NCBI GenBank assembly: GCA_026389955.1 | Contig: JAPLGY010000032.1 | Location: 1-12,516 of the forward strand | DNA: 12,516 nucleotides | Source of the DNA: Caldilinea sp. | GTDB lineage: Bacteria; Chloroflexota; Anaerolineae; Caldilineales; Caldilineaceae | Direction: 5' to 3' | Shown: in pieces, positions 5,873-12,516 of the stretch | How positions within the stretch are numbered: the first letter of the stretch is position 1 | Layout: every line of letters starts with the position of its first letter | Notes under the pieces: model-generated | The model's input: only the letters and a program-made list of their open reading frames with translations | Told to the model about the DNA's origin: nothing | The model's database searches: none | Position numbers and translations under genes: made by a program

Positions 5873-7150
5873 CTAATTGGAGTATCTGAGTTGTCTATCT
5901 TCGCTGTGTTTTCGAGCCCTCAATATCGTAGGCCCGGCATACACCAGCGCAGCCAGCAACATCAACAGGCTGGCACTCCACAAGACCGCCGGCCCACCAG
6001 CGTACCCCCACAGCAAACCACCCGCCAATGCCCCGATCGACCAGCCAAGCCCTCCTTGCGCTGCACCTACCAGCGATTGAGCCGTCGCCCGCATGCTGGC
6101 AGGCGCTGACTCCGTCGCATAGTCGACAACTGCTATCCAAAAACCACCGTAGACAATCCCCAACACCGGGGCCAGCCACAAGATGAGTTGCGGCGACGGC
6201 GCCTGCGCCATCGCCCCATAGACCAGCGCAAAACCGACCAGACCCACCGTGATCAGATGGGAAGGGGGAAATCTGGCCAACAGCTGTCTGCCCACAAAGA
6301 GGACAGGAATCTCCGTCACCGAGTTGAGCGCATAGAGCAAACCGACATCGGCCTTGGTGCCCCCCAACGCCAACATGTGCAAACCGACGAATCCGACAAA
6401 ACAGGCAGCCCCTGCTCCCATCAAGATGTTCATCCACATGAACGCTGGATACCCCGGCTGGCGCCACATGTGGTGAAGTCCAGCCAACAGATCGGTGGGC
6501 TGGGCCGTTCGGTCCAGCGGCAACAACAGCCCAAGCAGCGTACAGCCAATCCCTAGAAAAATGCTGTGGATCCAAAAAATGGCATCCAGATCTTCTGAAC
6601 TCAGAATCTGACCCAGCCCGTAGCTGAACAGCACAAATCCGATGCTGCCAAACAGACGCTGGCGCCCATAACTACCACCGTTCTGACGCAGGATCCCCAT
6701 CACGGCGCTGTCTAACAGCGCAGGGGCCGGCGCTCGGAAAAAAAACATGGCAGCCACCAAAATCAACAGCGGAACGAAATCGGTCACCCACAGAAAAGGC
6801 AGCGTCAGCAGCCCAGCCCCCAAGGTACACAGCGCCATCACCCCCCGTTGTATCCGCCAGCGATCGGCCACCGCACCCCAAAATGGGTTGGCAAGCAACG
6901 CAGCAATCGGCGGCAGACTTCCCAAAAGACCGATTTGGGCCCCACTCAACCCCTGGTTGCTCAAATAGATGTTGAAAAAAGGTGCGATGCCCCCGATCGC
7001 GGCAAAAAACATGAAGTAATAGAGCTTCGCTGCCCACAAACGCGAAGTAGAAACACTGGCCCCTGCTGCCCCACGGCCCAAAAACCCCAATAAATAACCC
7101 ATAGCTGTCGAAATGCCCGCTTTCCTTGTTGAACGTACACGCCTACCCAT
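5873..7150 (-). CDS. Major facilitator superfamily transporter
   Basis: A 425-residue integral membrane protein with about 12 hydrophobic segments, in the MFS_1-like group that includes the PPP/nucleoside-proton-symporter-like carriers. The first segment is LYYFMFFAAIGGIAPFFNIYL. The loop between segments 2 and 3 reads NPFWGAVADRWRIQRG, the usual MFS motif A position (G-x-x-x-DR-x-x-R). Substrate cannot be inferred. The C-terminus is short and charged (RARKHSEDRQLRYSN). The start is uncertain: ATG 7150 (or GTG 7153) lacks a ribosome site, while ATG 7102 would remove 16 basic residues and still leave segment 1 intact. A possible promoter (TTGTTG 7185-7180, TATCGT 7161-7156, spacing 18) would start transcripts near 7149, which slightly favours 7102. 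It stands alone between the shared terminator and the divergent pyrophosphatase gene. Confidence 0.86.
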   Translation of the reverse strand: MGRRVRSTRKAGISTAMGYLLGFLGRGAAGASVSTSRLWAAKLYYFMFFAAIGGIAPFFNIYLSNQGLSGAQIGLLGSLPPIAALLANPFWGAVADRWRIQRGVMALCTLGAGLLTLPFLWVTDFVPLLILVAAMFFFRAPAPALLDSAVMGILRQNGGSYGRQRLFGSIGFVLFSYGLGQILSSEDLDAIFWIHSIFLGIGCTLLGLLLPLDRTAQPTDLLAGLHHMWRQPGYPAFMWMNILMGAGAACFVGFVGLHMLALGGTKADVGLLYALNSVTEIPVLFVGRQLLARFPPSHLITVGLVGFALVYGAMAQAPSPQLILWLAPVLGIVYGGFWIAVVDYATESAPASMRATAQSLVGAAQGGLGWSIGALAGGLLWGYAGGPAVLWSASLLMLLAALVYAGPTILRARKHSEDRQLRYSN

Positions 7151-7155
7151 CACTT

Positions 7156-7185
7156 ACGATACTGCACACGAGTCCCTTCCAACAA
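7156..7185 (-). promoter_or_regulatory. Possible promoter of the MFS gene
   Basis: Minus-strand TTGTTG (7185-7180) and TATCGT (7161-7156) are spaced by 18 bp. Matches to consensus are partial, so this is a tentative assignment. If real, its start site bears on which MFS start codon is used. Confidence 0.35.
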
Positions 7186-7315
7186 AAGCGCCGCTCTGTC
7201 TTGCTGCGATCCGTCTTTGGTGGGACGGGCAGAGATCTGGCATACTTGAAGCGCAATCTAAATTTTGCCGCGATCCAGGCAATGCCCCTGGATGCAGAAA
7301 CCGCAAAGGAGATCT

Positions 7316-7936
7316 ATGCCAAGCAGCAAGTTCCCGCCGCCGTTTTATCGCTGGCGTCCCCATCCCTGGCATGGGCTGGAGATCGGCCCCAATCCCCCTG
7401 AAGTTGTCCATGCGTTTATCGAGATTACCCCCTTCGACTTGATCAAATATGAGATCGACAAGCGGACCGGCTATATCCGCGTCGACCGCCCGCAGCGCAG
7501 CTCCTCGCAGCCGCCAGCGCTTTATGGGTTTATTCCACGAACGTACTGCGACGAACATGTGGCAGAGCTGTCACTCAATGCCACACAAGGAGACGGCGAC
7601 CCGCTGGATATCTGTGTGCTCAGCGAGCGCCCAATCAACCGCGGAGAGGTGATCCTCAATGCCCGGGTGGTCGGGGGGCTGGATGTCAACGACAACGGCG
7701 AGGCAGATGACAAGATTATCGCTGTTCTTGAGAATGACAACGTCTGGGGAAAGGCACGCGACATCACGGACCTGCCCGAGGTGTTGATCGAACGGCTGCG
7801 CCACTATTTTTCTACCTACAAGATGATCCCAGGTCAGGAGCTTTCGTTGACTGTGGATCGGGTCTACGGCCGTGAACATGCCCTACACGTGGTGCAGGCA
7901 GCCATGCACGACTATTTTGTCGAGTATGGCGATTGA
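7316..7936 (+). CDS. ppa: Inorganic pyrophosphatase, family I
   Basis: Hydrolyses pyrophosphate to two phosphates in the cytoplasm, pulling biosynthetic reactions forward. The 206-residue protein has the family I signature DGDPLDI (Asp93, Asp95, Asp98), which binds the metal ions. Other active-site matches are KYEIDK with Lys44 and Glu46, IRVDR with Arg55, [19 protein letters not shown] with Asp131, Asp132 and Lys133, and the Tyr-Lys of FSTYKMIPG near the C-terminus. All expected residues seem present. The ATG at 7316 follows AAGGAGA at 6 nt; upstream in-frame codons lack support. A TAA/TGA-delimited gap of about 95 bp separates it from the tRNA promoter. The neighbouring pyrE domain releases PPi, so the location is functionally sensible, though ppa is needed generally. 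Confidence 0.95.
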   Translation: MPSSKFPPPFYRWRPHPWHGLEIGPNPPEVVHAFIEITPFDLIKYEIDKRTGYIRVDRPQRSSSQPPALYGFIPRTYCDEHVAELSLNATQGDGDPLDICVLSERPINRGEVILNARVVGGLDVNDNGEADDKIIAVLENDNVWGKARDITDLPEVLIERLRHYFSTYKMIPGQELSLTVDRVYGREHALHVVQAAMHDYFVEYGD

Positions 7937-7996
7937 CAACCTTTGCCGGGGAAACCCCGCACACAACCAACATCTCTCCTCTGGCCGTCTGAAAAC

Positions 7997-8025
7997 TTGC
8001 CGGAACTCTGCCCCCCTGCTATACT
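7997..8025 (+). promoter_or_regulatory. Promoter of tRNA-Ser
   Basis: TTGCCG (7997-8002) and TATACT (8020-8025) are spaced by exactly 17 bp. Transcription would start near 8032, right at the tRNA 5' end (8034). It is the clearest promoter upstream of the tRNA, SRP RNA and pyr genes. Confidence 0.75.
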
Positions 8026-8033
8026 CTGCGAGT

Positions 8034-8126
<93 letters not shown>

Positions 8127-8130
8127 AATT

Positions 8131-8152
8131 GCTGCCAGCAAGCAGCGGTTTT
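8131..8152 (+). terminator. Weak hairpin after tRNA-Ser, possible terminator
   Basis: GCTGC (8131-8135) and GCAGC (8142-8146) can form a 5-bp stem with a 6-nt loop, followed by GGTTTT. It is short and the T run is only four, so partial read-through into the SRP RNA is likely. Confidence 0.4.
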
Positions 8153-8163
8153 CTGCACGAATT

Positions 8164-8315
<152 letters not shown>

Positions 8316-8345
8316 TTTTTGTTTGAATCGCACAAAGGACGCAGC

Positions 8346-9821
8346 ATGGCTGAGTTTTTTGCAAAACTGGAGGCGGCAGTGCAACGCAATCGCTCGTTGC
8401 TCTGTGTTGGCCTTGACCCCCTGCCCGACCAAGTGCCTCAACGCTACCGTGTGGCTGGCCAGGATGCCGCCTCCGCCATTTTGACCTGGAATCTTGCTGT
8501 CATTGAACAGACGGCCGACCTGGTCTGTGCCTACAAACCGAACAGCGCTTTCTATGAGGCGCTGGGGGCGCGTGGCTGGGAGGTGTTGGCCGCAACACTG
8601 GCTGCTGTCCCTGCCGACATTCCGACCATTCTCGACGCCAAACGGGGCGACATCGGCAATACCGCAGAGGCCTACGCCCGGGCCTGTTTCGAGGAACTTC
8701 AGGTCGACGCGGTCACCTTGAGCCCATACCTGGGAGCCGACAGCATTCATGCCTTTGCGCGTTACCCGGGCAAAGGATTGTTTGTGCTCTGCCATACCTC
8801 CAATCCGAGCGCCGGTGACTTGCAGGAGCTCGAAATCGCTGACTGGCGCAGCCTGGATCGTGAACCCAACCAGCCGCTCTATGTGCATGTCGCGCAGCTG
8901 GCAAGACAATGGTCGCCGCAGACTGCGCTTGTCGTCGGGGCTACCTTTCCCGAGGCCCTGGCCCGCGTGCGTGCGGTGGCCCCGCAAACATGGTTTCTGG
9001 TGCCTGGGATTGGCGCACAGGGAGGCGATCTGGAGACGACCCTCACCGCTGGGTTGCGTGCCGACCGCAGCGGGGTGATCGTCAACAGCAGCCGTGCCAT
9101 TGCCGGCGCAGTGGATCATCGCCAGGCCGCACTGGCGACACGCAGTGCCATCAACGCAGTCCGCCAGCAGCCTGTAGCTTCTGCCCCCCCCGCGCCCCGT
9201 GAGAACTTCCACCCTTTGCGTTCTCTGGTTTTGGAACTGGCCGACCTGGGCGCAGTGCGGTTTGGAAGTTTCACACTGGCCAGCGGCCTCCAGTCCCCAA
9301 TCTATCTCGATCTGCGTCTGCTGGTCAGTCGACCCTCCCTATTGGCGCGCGCCGCAACCGCTTATGCCAATCTGCTGGCCGACCTGCCCTGCGAACGGAT
9401 TGCAGGTGTGCCCTATGCTGCGTTGCCGATCGGAACCGCTGTGGCGATCGCTTCAGACAAACCCTTGATTTATCCGCGCAAGGAAGCCAAAGAACATGGG
9501 CTGGGGAAACAGATCGAAGGGGTCTGGCACAGTGGAGAGCGCGTCCTCCTCATCGAGGATCTGATCACCAGCGGCGGCAGCACGATCAAGACGGCAGAGA
9601 CCCTGCGCGCAGCCGGCCTGGTCGTCGAACATGCCATTGTCCTGATCGACCGCCAGCAAGGTGGGGTCGCTAACCTGGCCGCAGCCGGCATTCAAGTCCA
9701 TGCCGTGCTGACGTTGACACAAATTTTGGAGATTCTGTCCTCCGCAGAGAAAATCACAGCCAGCCAGTTTCAACAGGTGCTGGCATTTCTTGGCCAGCCA
9801 GGTAGAGGGTCTGCTCCATGA
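8346..9821 (+). CDS. pyrFE: Bifunctional OMP decarboxylase / orotate phosphoribosyltransferase (PyrF-PyrE fusion)
   Basis: A 491-residue fusion that performs the last two steps of UMP synthesis: orotate + PRPP to OMP (PyrE part), then OMP to UMP + CO2 (PyrF part). The N-terminal OMP decarboxylase (about 1-275) has [22 protein letters not shown], the catalytic [11 protein letters not shown] (Asp97, Lys99, Asp102), [11 protein letters not shown] and [12 protein letters not shown], as in the subgroup of longer bacterial enzymes. A Pro/Ala-rich linker leads into the PyrE domain (about 290-480), with [29 protein letters not shown] and the PRPP loop [13 protein letters not shown] (400-412). Domain order is the reverse of animal UMP synthase. 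ATG 8346 is chosen for AAAGGA 6-7 nt upstream; the frame is open to 8301, but that stretch is the SRP RNA arm. Its stop overlaps the pyrD start. Confidence 0.95.
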   Translation: MAEFFAKLEAAVQRNRSLLCVGLDPLPDQVPQRYRVAGQDAASAILTWNLAVIEQTADLVCAYKPNSAFYEALGARGWEVLAATLAAVPADIPTILDAKRGDIGNTAEAYARACFEELQVDAVTLSPYLGADSIHAFARYPGKGLFVLCHTSNPSAGDLQELEIADWRSLDREPNQPLYVHVAQLARQWSPQTALVVGATFPEALARVRAVAPQTWFLVPGIGAQGGDLETTLTAGLRADRSGVIVNSSRAIAGAVDHRQAALATRSAINAVRQQPVASAPPAPRENFHPLRSLVLELADLGAVRFGSFTLASGLQSPIYLDLRLLVSRPSLLARAATAYANLLADLPCERIAGVPYAALPIGTAVAIASDKPLIYPRKEAKEHGLGKQIEGVWHSGERVLLIEDLITSGGSTIKTAETLRAAGLVVEHAIVLIDRQQGGVANLAAAGIQVHAVLTLTQILEILSSAEKITASQFQQVLAFLGQPGRGSAP

Positions 9822-10795
9822 CCGATTTGTCTGTACAATTTTTGGATCTGACGTTTCCAAGCCCGCTGGTGCTGGCAAGCGGGATCTGGGGCACCACCAC
9901 CAGCCTGTTGGTGCGTGCGGCAGAAGCTGGCTGTGGCGCTGTCACTGCCAAAAGTTGTGGACCCACACCACGAGCCGGCCACGTCAATCCCTCCTGTCTG
10001 GACTGGGGCCACGGTTTGGTCAACGCCATCGGGCTGGCCAACCCAGGCGCCGAAACAGAGGTCGGCCTTCTCCAAAACGCGCAAAACCAGCTGCACCCCC
10101 TGGGCGTCTCTCTTATCGCCAGCATTTTTGCTGGCCCTCCCGAAGAATTTGGCCGCGTGGCGGCCGTCGTGGCACAGGCACAGCCGGCATTGATCGAGGT
10201 CAATATCTCCTGCCCAAATGTGCACAGTGAATTCGGCGAACCTTATGCAGCCGACGCCAGAGCAGCGGCCGAAGTGACAGATCATGTGGTGCAGGCAGCG
10301 GGTGGTATCCCCGTCGTGGTCAAGCTGGCCCCCAACGTGCCCAGCATCGGACGAATTGCCCAAGCTGTTGTCGAGGCGGGTGCCGCAGCCCTCTGTGTGA
10401 TCAACACCATGCCCGGCATGGTGATCGACGCAGAAAGTGGGCAGCCGATCCTGGCCAACCGCAGCGGTGGACTCAGCGGACCAGCCATCAAGCCGATCGC
10501 CCTCAAATGTGTCTACGATGTGCGAAAAGCCTGCCCGCCTGTGCCGATCATCGGCACAGGCGGCGTGACTTCCGGGCTCGACGCCGTCGAAATGTTGATG
10601 GCAGGGGCTACGGCAGTCGGCGTCGGCAGCGCGTTCTACTACCGCGGCACAGAAGCGGTCGCCTCCATTCTCTCCGAAATGCATGAATGGCTCGACGCAC
10701 ATGGAGTCGACCGAGCAGCCGATCTCACCAGCCGGGCCCACCGTGAACGGATGTATGCCACAACGCCCACCGGTGCTCCTCCGGCTCTCCATTGA
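9818..10795 (+). CDS. pyrD: Dihydroorotate dehydrogenase, class 1B-like catalytic subunit
   Basis: Oxidises dihydroorotate to orotate using FMN, supplying the substrate of the adjacent PyrE domain. The 325-residue TIM barrel has [39 protein letters not shown], the active-site [10 protein letters not shown] with Cys132 as the expected class 1 base, [21 protein letters not shown] and the FMN phosphate site [10 protein letters not shown]. Cysteine at the base position places it in class 1 (soluble) rather than class 2 (membrane, serine). NTMPGMVID and overall length suggest 1B, which normally works with the Fe-S/FAD subunit PyrK; no pyrK is in the window. The tail after [12 protein letters not shown] is slightly longer than usual. 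ATG overlaps the pyrFE stop by 4 nt (ATGA), indicating translational coupling. Confidence 0.93.
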   Translation: MTDLSVQFLDLTFPSPLVLASGIWGTTTSLLVRAAEAGCGAVTAKSCGPTPRAGHVNPSCLDWGHGLVNAIGLANPGAETEVGLLQNAQNQLHPLGVSLIASIFAGPPEEFGRVAAVVAQAQPALIEVNISCPNVHSEFGEPYAADARAAAEVTDHVVQAAGGIPVVVKLAPNVPSIGRIAQAVVEAGAAALCVINTMPGMVIDAESGQPILANRSGGLSGPAIKPIALKCVYDVRKACPPVPIIGTGGVTSGLDAVEMLMAGATAVGVGSAFYYRGTEAVASILSEMHEWLDAHGVDRAADLTSRAHRERMYATTPTGAPPALH

Positions 10796-10819
10796 GCCCC
10801 CCTAGAGTGAGAACTCCTT

Positions 10820-11491
10820 ATGGCCACCTACGACGCCCGCCAGGAAAGCATCGACGCCATCCTCAGACGGATCTCGGATCTGAACGAACAGTCGCTTACC
10901 CAGCTCTCACAGTACATCAGCTACCTGAAATGGCAGGAAGAGCTCTGGCATAGCCTGGTCGGCGAAGATTCTTTCACAGATCCCGACCAGGTTTTGCTCT
11001 GGAAGTACGATTTTATCGAGGCGTTCCCAGCAGCCCGCCGAGTTGCCACGCGCACTGCAAAAATGATGGAGATCAAAACCGGGATGGCCTCCTGTGGGCT
11101 TGTTCAACAGATGGCCATTTGGGAACATCCCCCAATCACGGGGGCCGCCGTCTGCGAATACACTGTGTCCATCCCCCCCGACCTGGATCTGCTGAAGCTT
11201 TGCTTTGCTGCCGGCATCCGCGATGGAGCACGGATGGAAGGGGACAACCTCTGCGCGTTTCATCTGTATGTCAATGGAATCCGGCTGTGGAGCACTACCA
11301 AACAGAGCTGTCAGTGGGAGCGCCGGGTGGTAGATCTGCCTTCTCTGGCAGGTCAGGAGGCTGTGATTCAGTTTATCACCGATGGACTTGGAGACAATCG
11401 TTGGAACTGGGCTGTGTGGGCAGAGCCGCAGCTGCTGGGCTATGGACCTCGGCGCGCATCGACACGCGGCCAGTCGTTGGCACCATCTTGA
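10820..11491 (+). CDS. Unknown protein: helical N-terminus plus probable beta-sandwich domain
   Basis: A 223-residue protein I cannot name. Residues about 1-50 are helical (IDAILRRISDLNEQSLTQLS, then QYISYLKWQEELW) and resemble the short DUF2281-like motif of 'decide on a fold by LPxE...FLxFLKW' proteins, a weak similarity. Residues about 95-215 look like a beta-sandwich of the carbohydrate-binding/galactose-binding type: CEYTVSIPPDLDLLKLCFAAGIRDGAR, then CAFHLYVNGIRLWS, RRVVDLPSLAGQEAVIQFITDG and WNWAVWAEPQLLGYG. That order (hydrophobic strand, D-G, 'VNG', then 'W-x-x-W' and 'W-A-x-P') recalls NPCBM-like sandwich modules. There is no signal peptide. The start at 10820 has only GAGTGAG nearby. 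It lies 24 nt after pyrD and 12 nt before the esterase gene, so it probably pairs with the esterase, perhaps helping with a sugar-containing substrate (inference). Confidence 0.72.
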   Translation: MATYDARQESIDAILRRISDLNEQSLTQLSQYISYLKWQEELWHSLVGEDSFTDPDQVLLWKYDFIEAFPAARRVATRTAKMMEIKTGMASCGLVQQMAIWEHPPITGAAVCEYTVSIPPDLDLLKLCFAAGIRDGARMEGDNLCAFHLYVNGIRLWSTTKQSCQWERRVVDLPSLAGQEAVIQFITDGLGDNRWNWAVWAEPQLLGYGPRRASTRGQSLAPS

Positions 11492-11503
11492 TAGGAGGCA
11501 AAA

Positions 11504-12487
11504 ATGGCTCGTTTTGACAAACCGTTGGAAGAACTTCAAAACTATCTGCCCGATCGTGCGGAGCCAGGCGATTTTGACCGTTTCTGGGCAGAAACGCTTG
11601 CCAACAGTCGGCAGCATGCGCTGGATCCGATCTTCAAACCAGTCAATTTCGGCCTCCACACAGTGGAGACCTACGATGTCACCTTCAGCGGCTACGGTGG
11701 ACAGCGCATCAAAGGATGGCTTTTGCTGCCGCGCCAACGAGAAGGGCTGCTGCCAGCCGTGGTCGAATACATCGGGTACGGCGGCGGACGTGGCTTTCCG
11801 CTCGACTGGCTGACCTGGAGCAGCGCTGGCTACGCCCACTTGGTCATGGATACGCGCGGGCAGGGAAGCGCCTGGCTGCGCGGAGACACGCCCGATTCTG
11901 AACTGGAAGGAGGCAATCCACAGTTCCCTGGCTTCATGACGCGCGGCATTCTTGCCCCAGCAACCTATTACTATCGTCGGGTCTTTGCCGATGCCGTGCG
12001 TGCTGTCGAATGCATGATGACACACTCGGCCGTCGACCGCAGCCGAGTGGCGGTCACAGGGGGATCACAGGGAGGAGGCATCGCCTTGGCTGTCGCGGGT
12101 CTCTCCCCCGCCCTGCTCACCAATGCAGTCAAAGTCTCAATGCCCGATGTCCCCTTTCTCTGCCATTATCGCCGGGCCACCGAACTTGTCGACACCCATC
12201 CCTATCAAGAAATCGTCCGCTTTTGCAAAGTCCAACGCGACCAGATAGAAACGGTCTTTGCGACGTTGGCCTATTTTGATGGGATCAATTTCGCCGCACG
12301 CGCCACCGCCCGATCGCTTTTTTCAGTCGCCTTGATGGATGACATCTGCCCACCTTCCACGGTCTACGCTGCCTACAACCATTACCTGGGGGAAAAACAG
12401 ATTCGGGTCTACAGCTACAACCAGCATGAGGGAGGGCAGAGCTACCAGAAGTTGGAACAGCTGCGCTTTCTGGCCGCACAGCTGTAG
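11504..12487 (+). CDS. Acetyl-xylan esterase / cephalosporin-C deacetylase-like (CE7, AXE1 family)
   Basis: A 327-residue alpha/beta-hydrolase, the usual length for carbohydrate esterase family 7, whose members remove acetyl groups from xylo-oligosaccharides and also from cephalosporin C. All three family motifs are present: DTRGQGSAW, the nucleophile elbow GGSQGGG with Ser188, and HEGG with His308. The acid is Asp279 in [16 protein letters not shown]. The triad Ser188-Asp279-His308 is therefore complete. The N-terminus ([21 protein letters not shown]) and [11 protein letters not shown] also match the family. No signal peptide is visible, so it is probably cytoplasmic and acts on imported, short acetylated sugars. 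The start has AGGAGG about 5 nt upstream of ATG 11504. It closes the cluster; 29 nt follow the stop with no visible terminator. Confidence 0.93.
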   Translation: MARFDKPLEELQNYLPDRAEPGDFDRFWAETLANSRQHALDPIFKPVNFGLHTVETYDVTFSGYGGQRIKGWLLLPRQREGLLPAVVEYIGYGGGRGFPLDWLTWSSAGYAHLVMDTRGQGSAWLRGDTPDSELEGGNPQFPGFMTRGILAPATYYYRRVFADAVRAVECMMTHSAVDRSRVAVTGGSQGGGIALAVAGLSPALLTNAVKVSMPDVPFLCHYRRATELVDTHPYQEIVRFCKVQRDQIETVFATLAYFDGINFAARATARSLFSVALMDDICPPSTVYAAYNHYLGEKQIRVYSYNQHEGGQSYQKLEQLRFLAAQL

Positions 12488-12516
12488 ACCCCGTTCCCGA
12501 CAGAACAAGATGAGGG

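Noticed and set aside
9770..10792. A 340-codon minus-strand frame opposite pyrD
   Set aside because: The plus strand has all DHOD motifs; the antisense product is His/Cys-rich and unlike any family.
10907..12025. A 372-codon minus-strand frame opposite the two last genes
   Set aside because: The plus-strand esterase has a complete catalytic triad; the opposite frame spans two plus-strand genes and their junction.

Overview
The window reads as a chromosomal stretch from a free-living bacterium of moderately high GC, most likely a member of the Chloroflexota (Caldilinea/Anaerolinea-like). That placement is an inference. It rests on the fused PyrF-PyrE protein, a TrmI-type tRNA methyltransferase, a UPF0182 membrane protein and the form of the tmRNA and SRP RNA. 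No phage, transposon, CRISPR or integron signal was found, and no gene in the window looks broken.

Layout. (1) 1-1489, minus: N-terminal half of a UPF0182 membrane protein, running off the left edge. (2) 1490-1625: divergent intergenic region with a perfect tandem 24-bp repeat, each copy carrying the palindrome TCTGCGCAGA. (3) 1626-3315, plus: a small unrecognised protein, then a group-1-like glycosyltransferase whose end overlaps, tail to tail, the end of (4) trmI (3288-4235, minus). (5) 4264-5226, minus: a lipoprotein built from two related domains, with a good promoter. (6) 5371-5862, plus: divergent promoter, tmRNA gene ssrA and a strong hairpin terminator shared with (7) an MFS transporter (5873-7150, minus). 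(8) 7316-7936, plus: family I inorganic pyrophosphatase. (9) 8034-8315, plus: tRNA-Ser(GGA) with a clear promoter, then an SRP RNA whose helix is extended by about 27 further base pairs into the flanks. (10) 8346-12487, plus: pyrFE fusion, pyrD (4-nt overlap), a two-part unknown protein with a probable beta-sandwich domain, and a CE7 acetyl-xylan esterase/cephalosporin-C deacetylase-like enzyme.

How the pieces fit. The right half clusters stable-RNA genes for translation and protein targeting (tmRNA, tRNA-Ser, SRP RNA) with PPi hydrolysis and the last steps of UMP synthesis. PyrD makes orotate, the PyrE domain makes OMP while releasing PPi, and the PyrF domain makes UMP; the pyrophosphatase would remove the PPi. 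I see no separate promoter between the SRP RNA and pyrFE, so read-through from the tRNA/SRP promoter is possible. The left half is envelope-oriented (UPF0182, glycosyltransferase, lipoprotein). The most unusual items are the extended SRP RNA helix reaching the pyrFE leader, the tandem palindromic repeat, the duplicated-domain lipoprotein and the unknown protein paired with the esterase. I saw nothing that clearly amounts to a new defence or mobile system.
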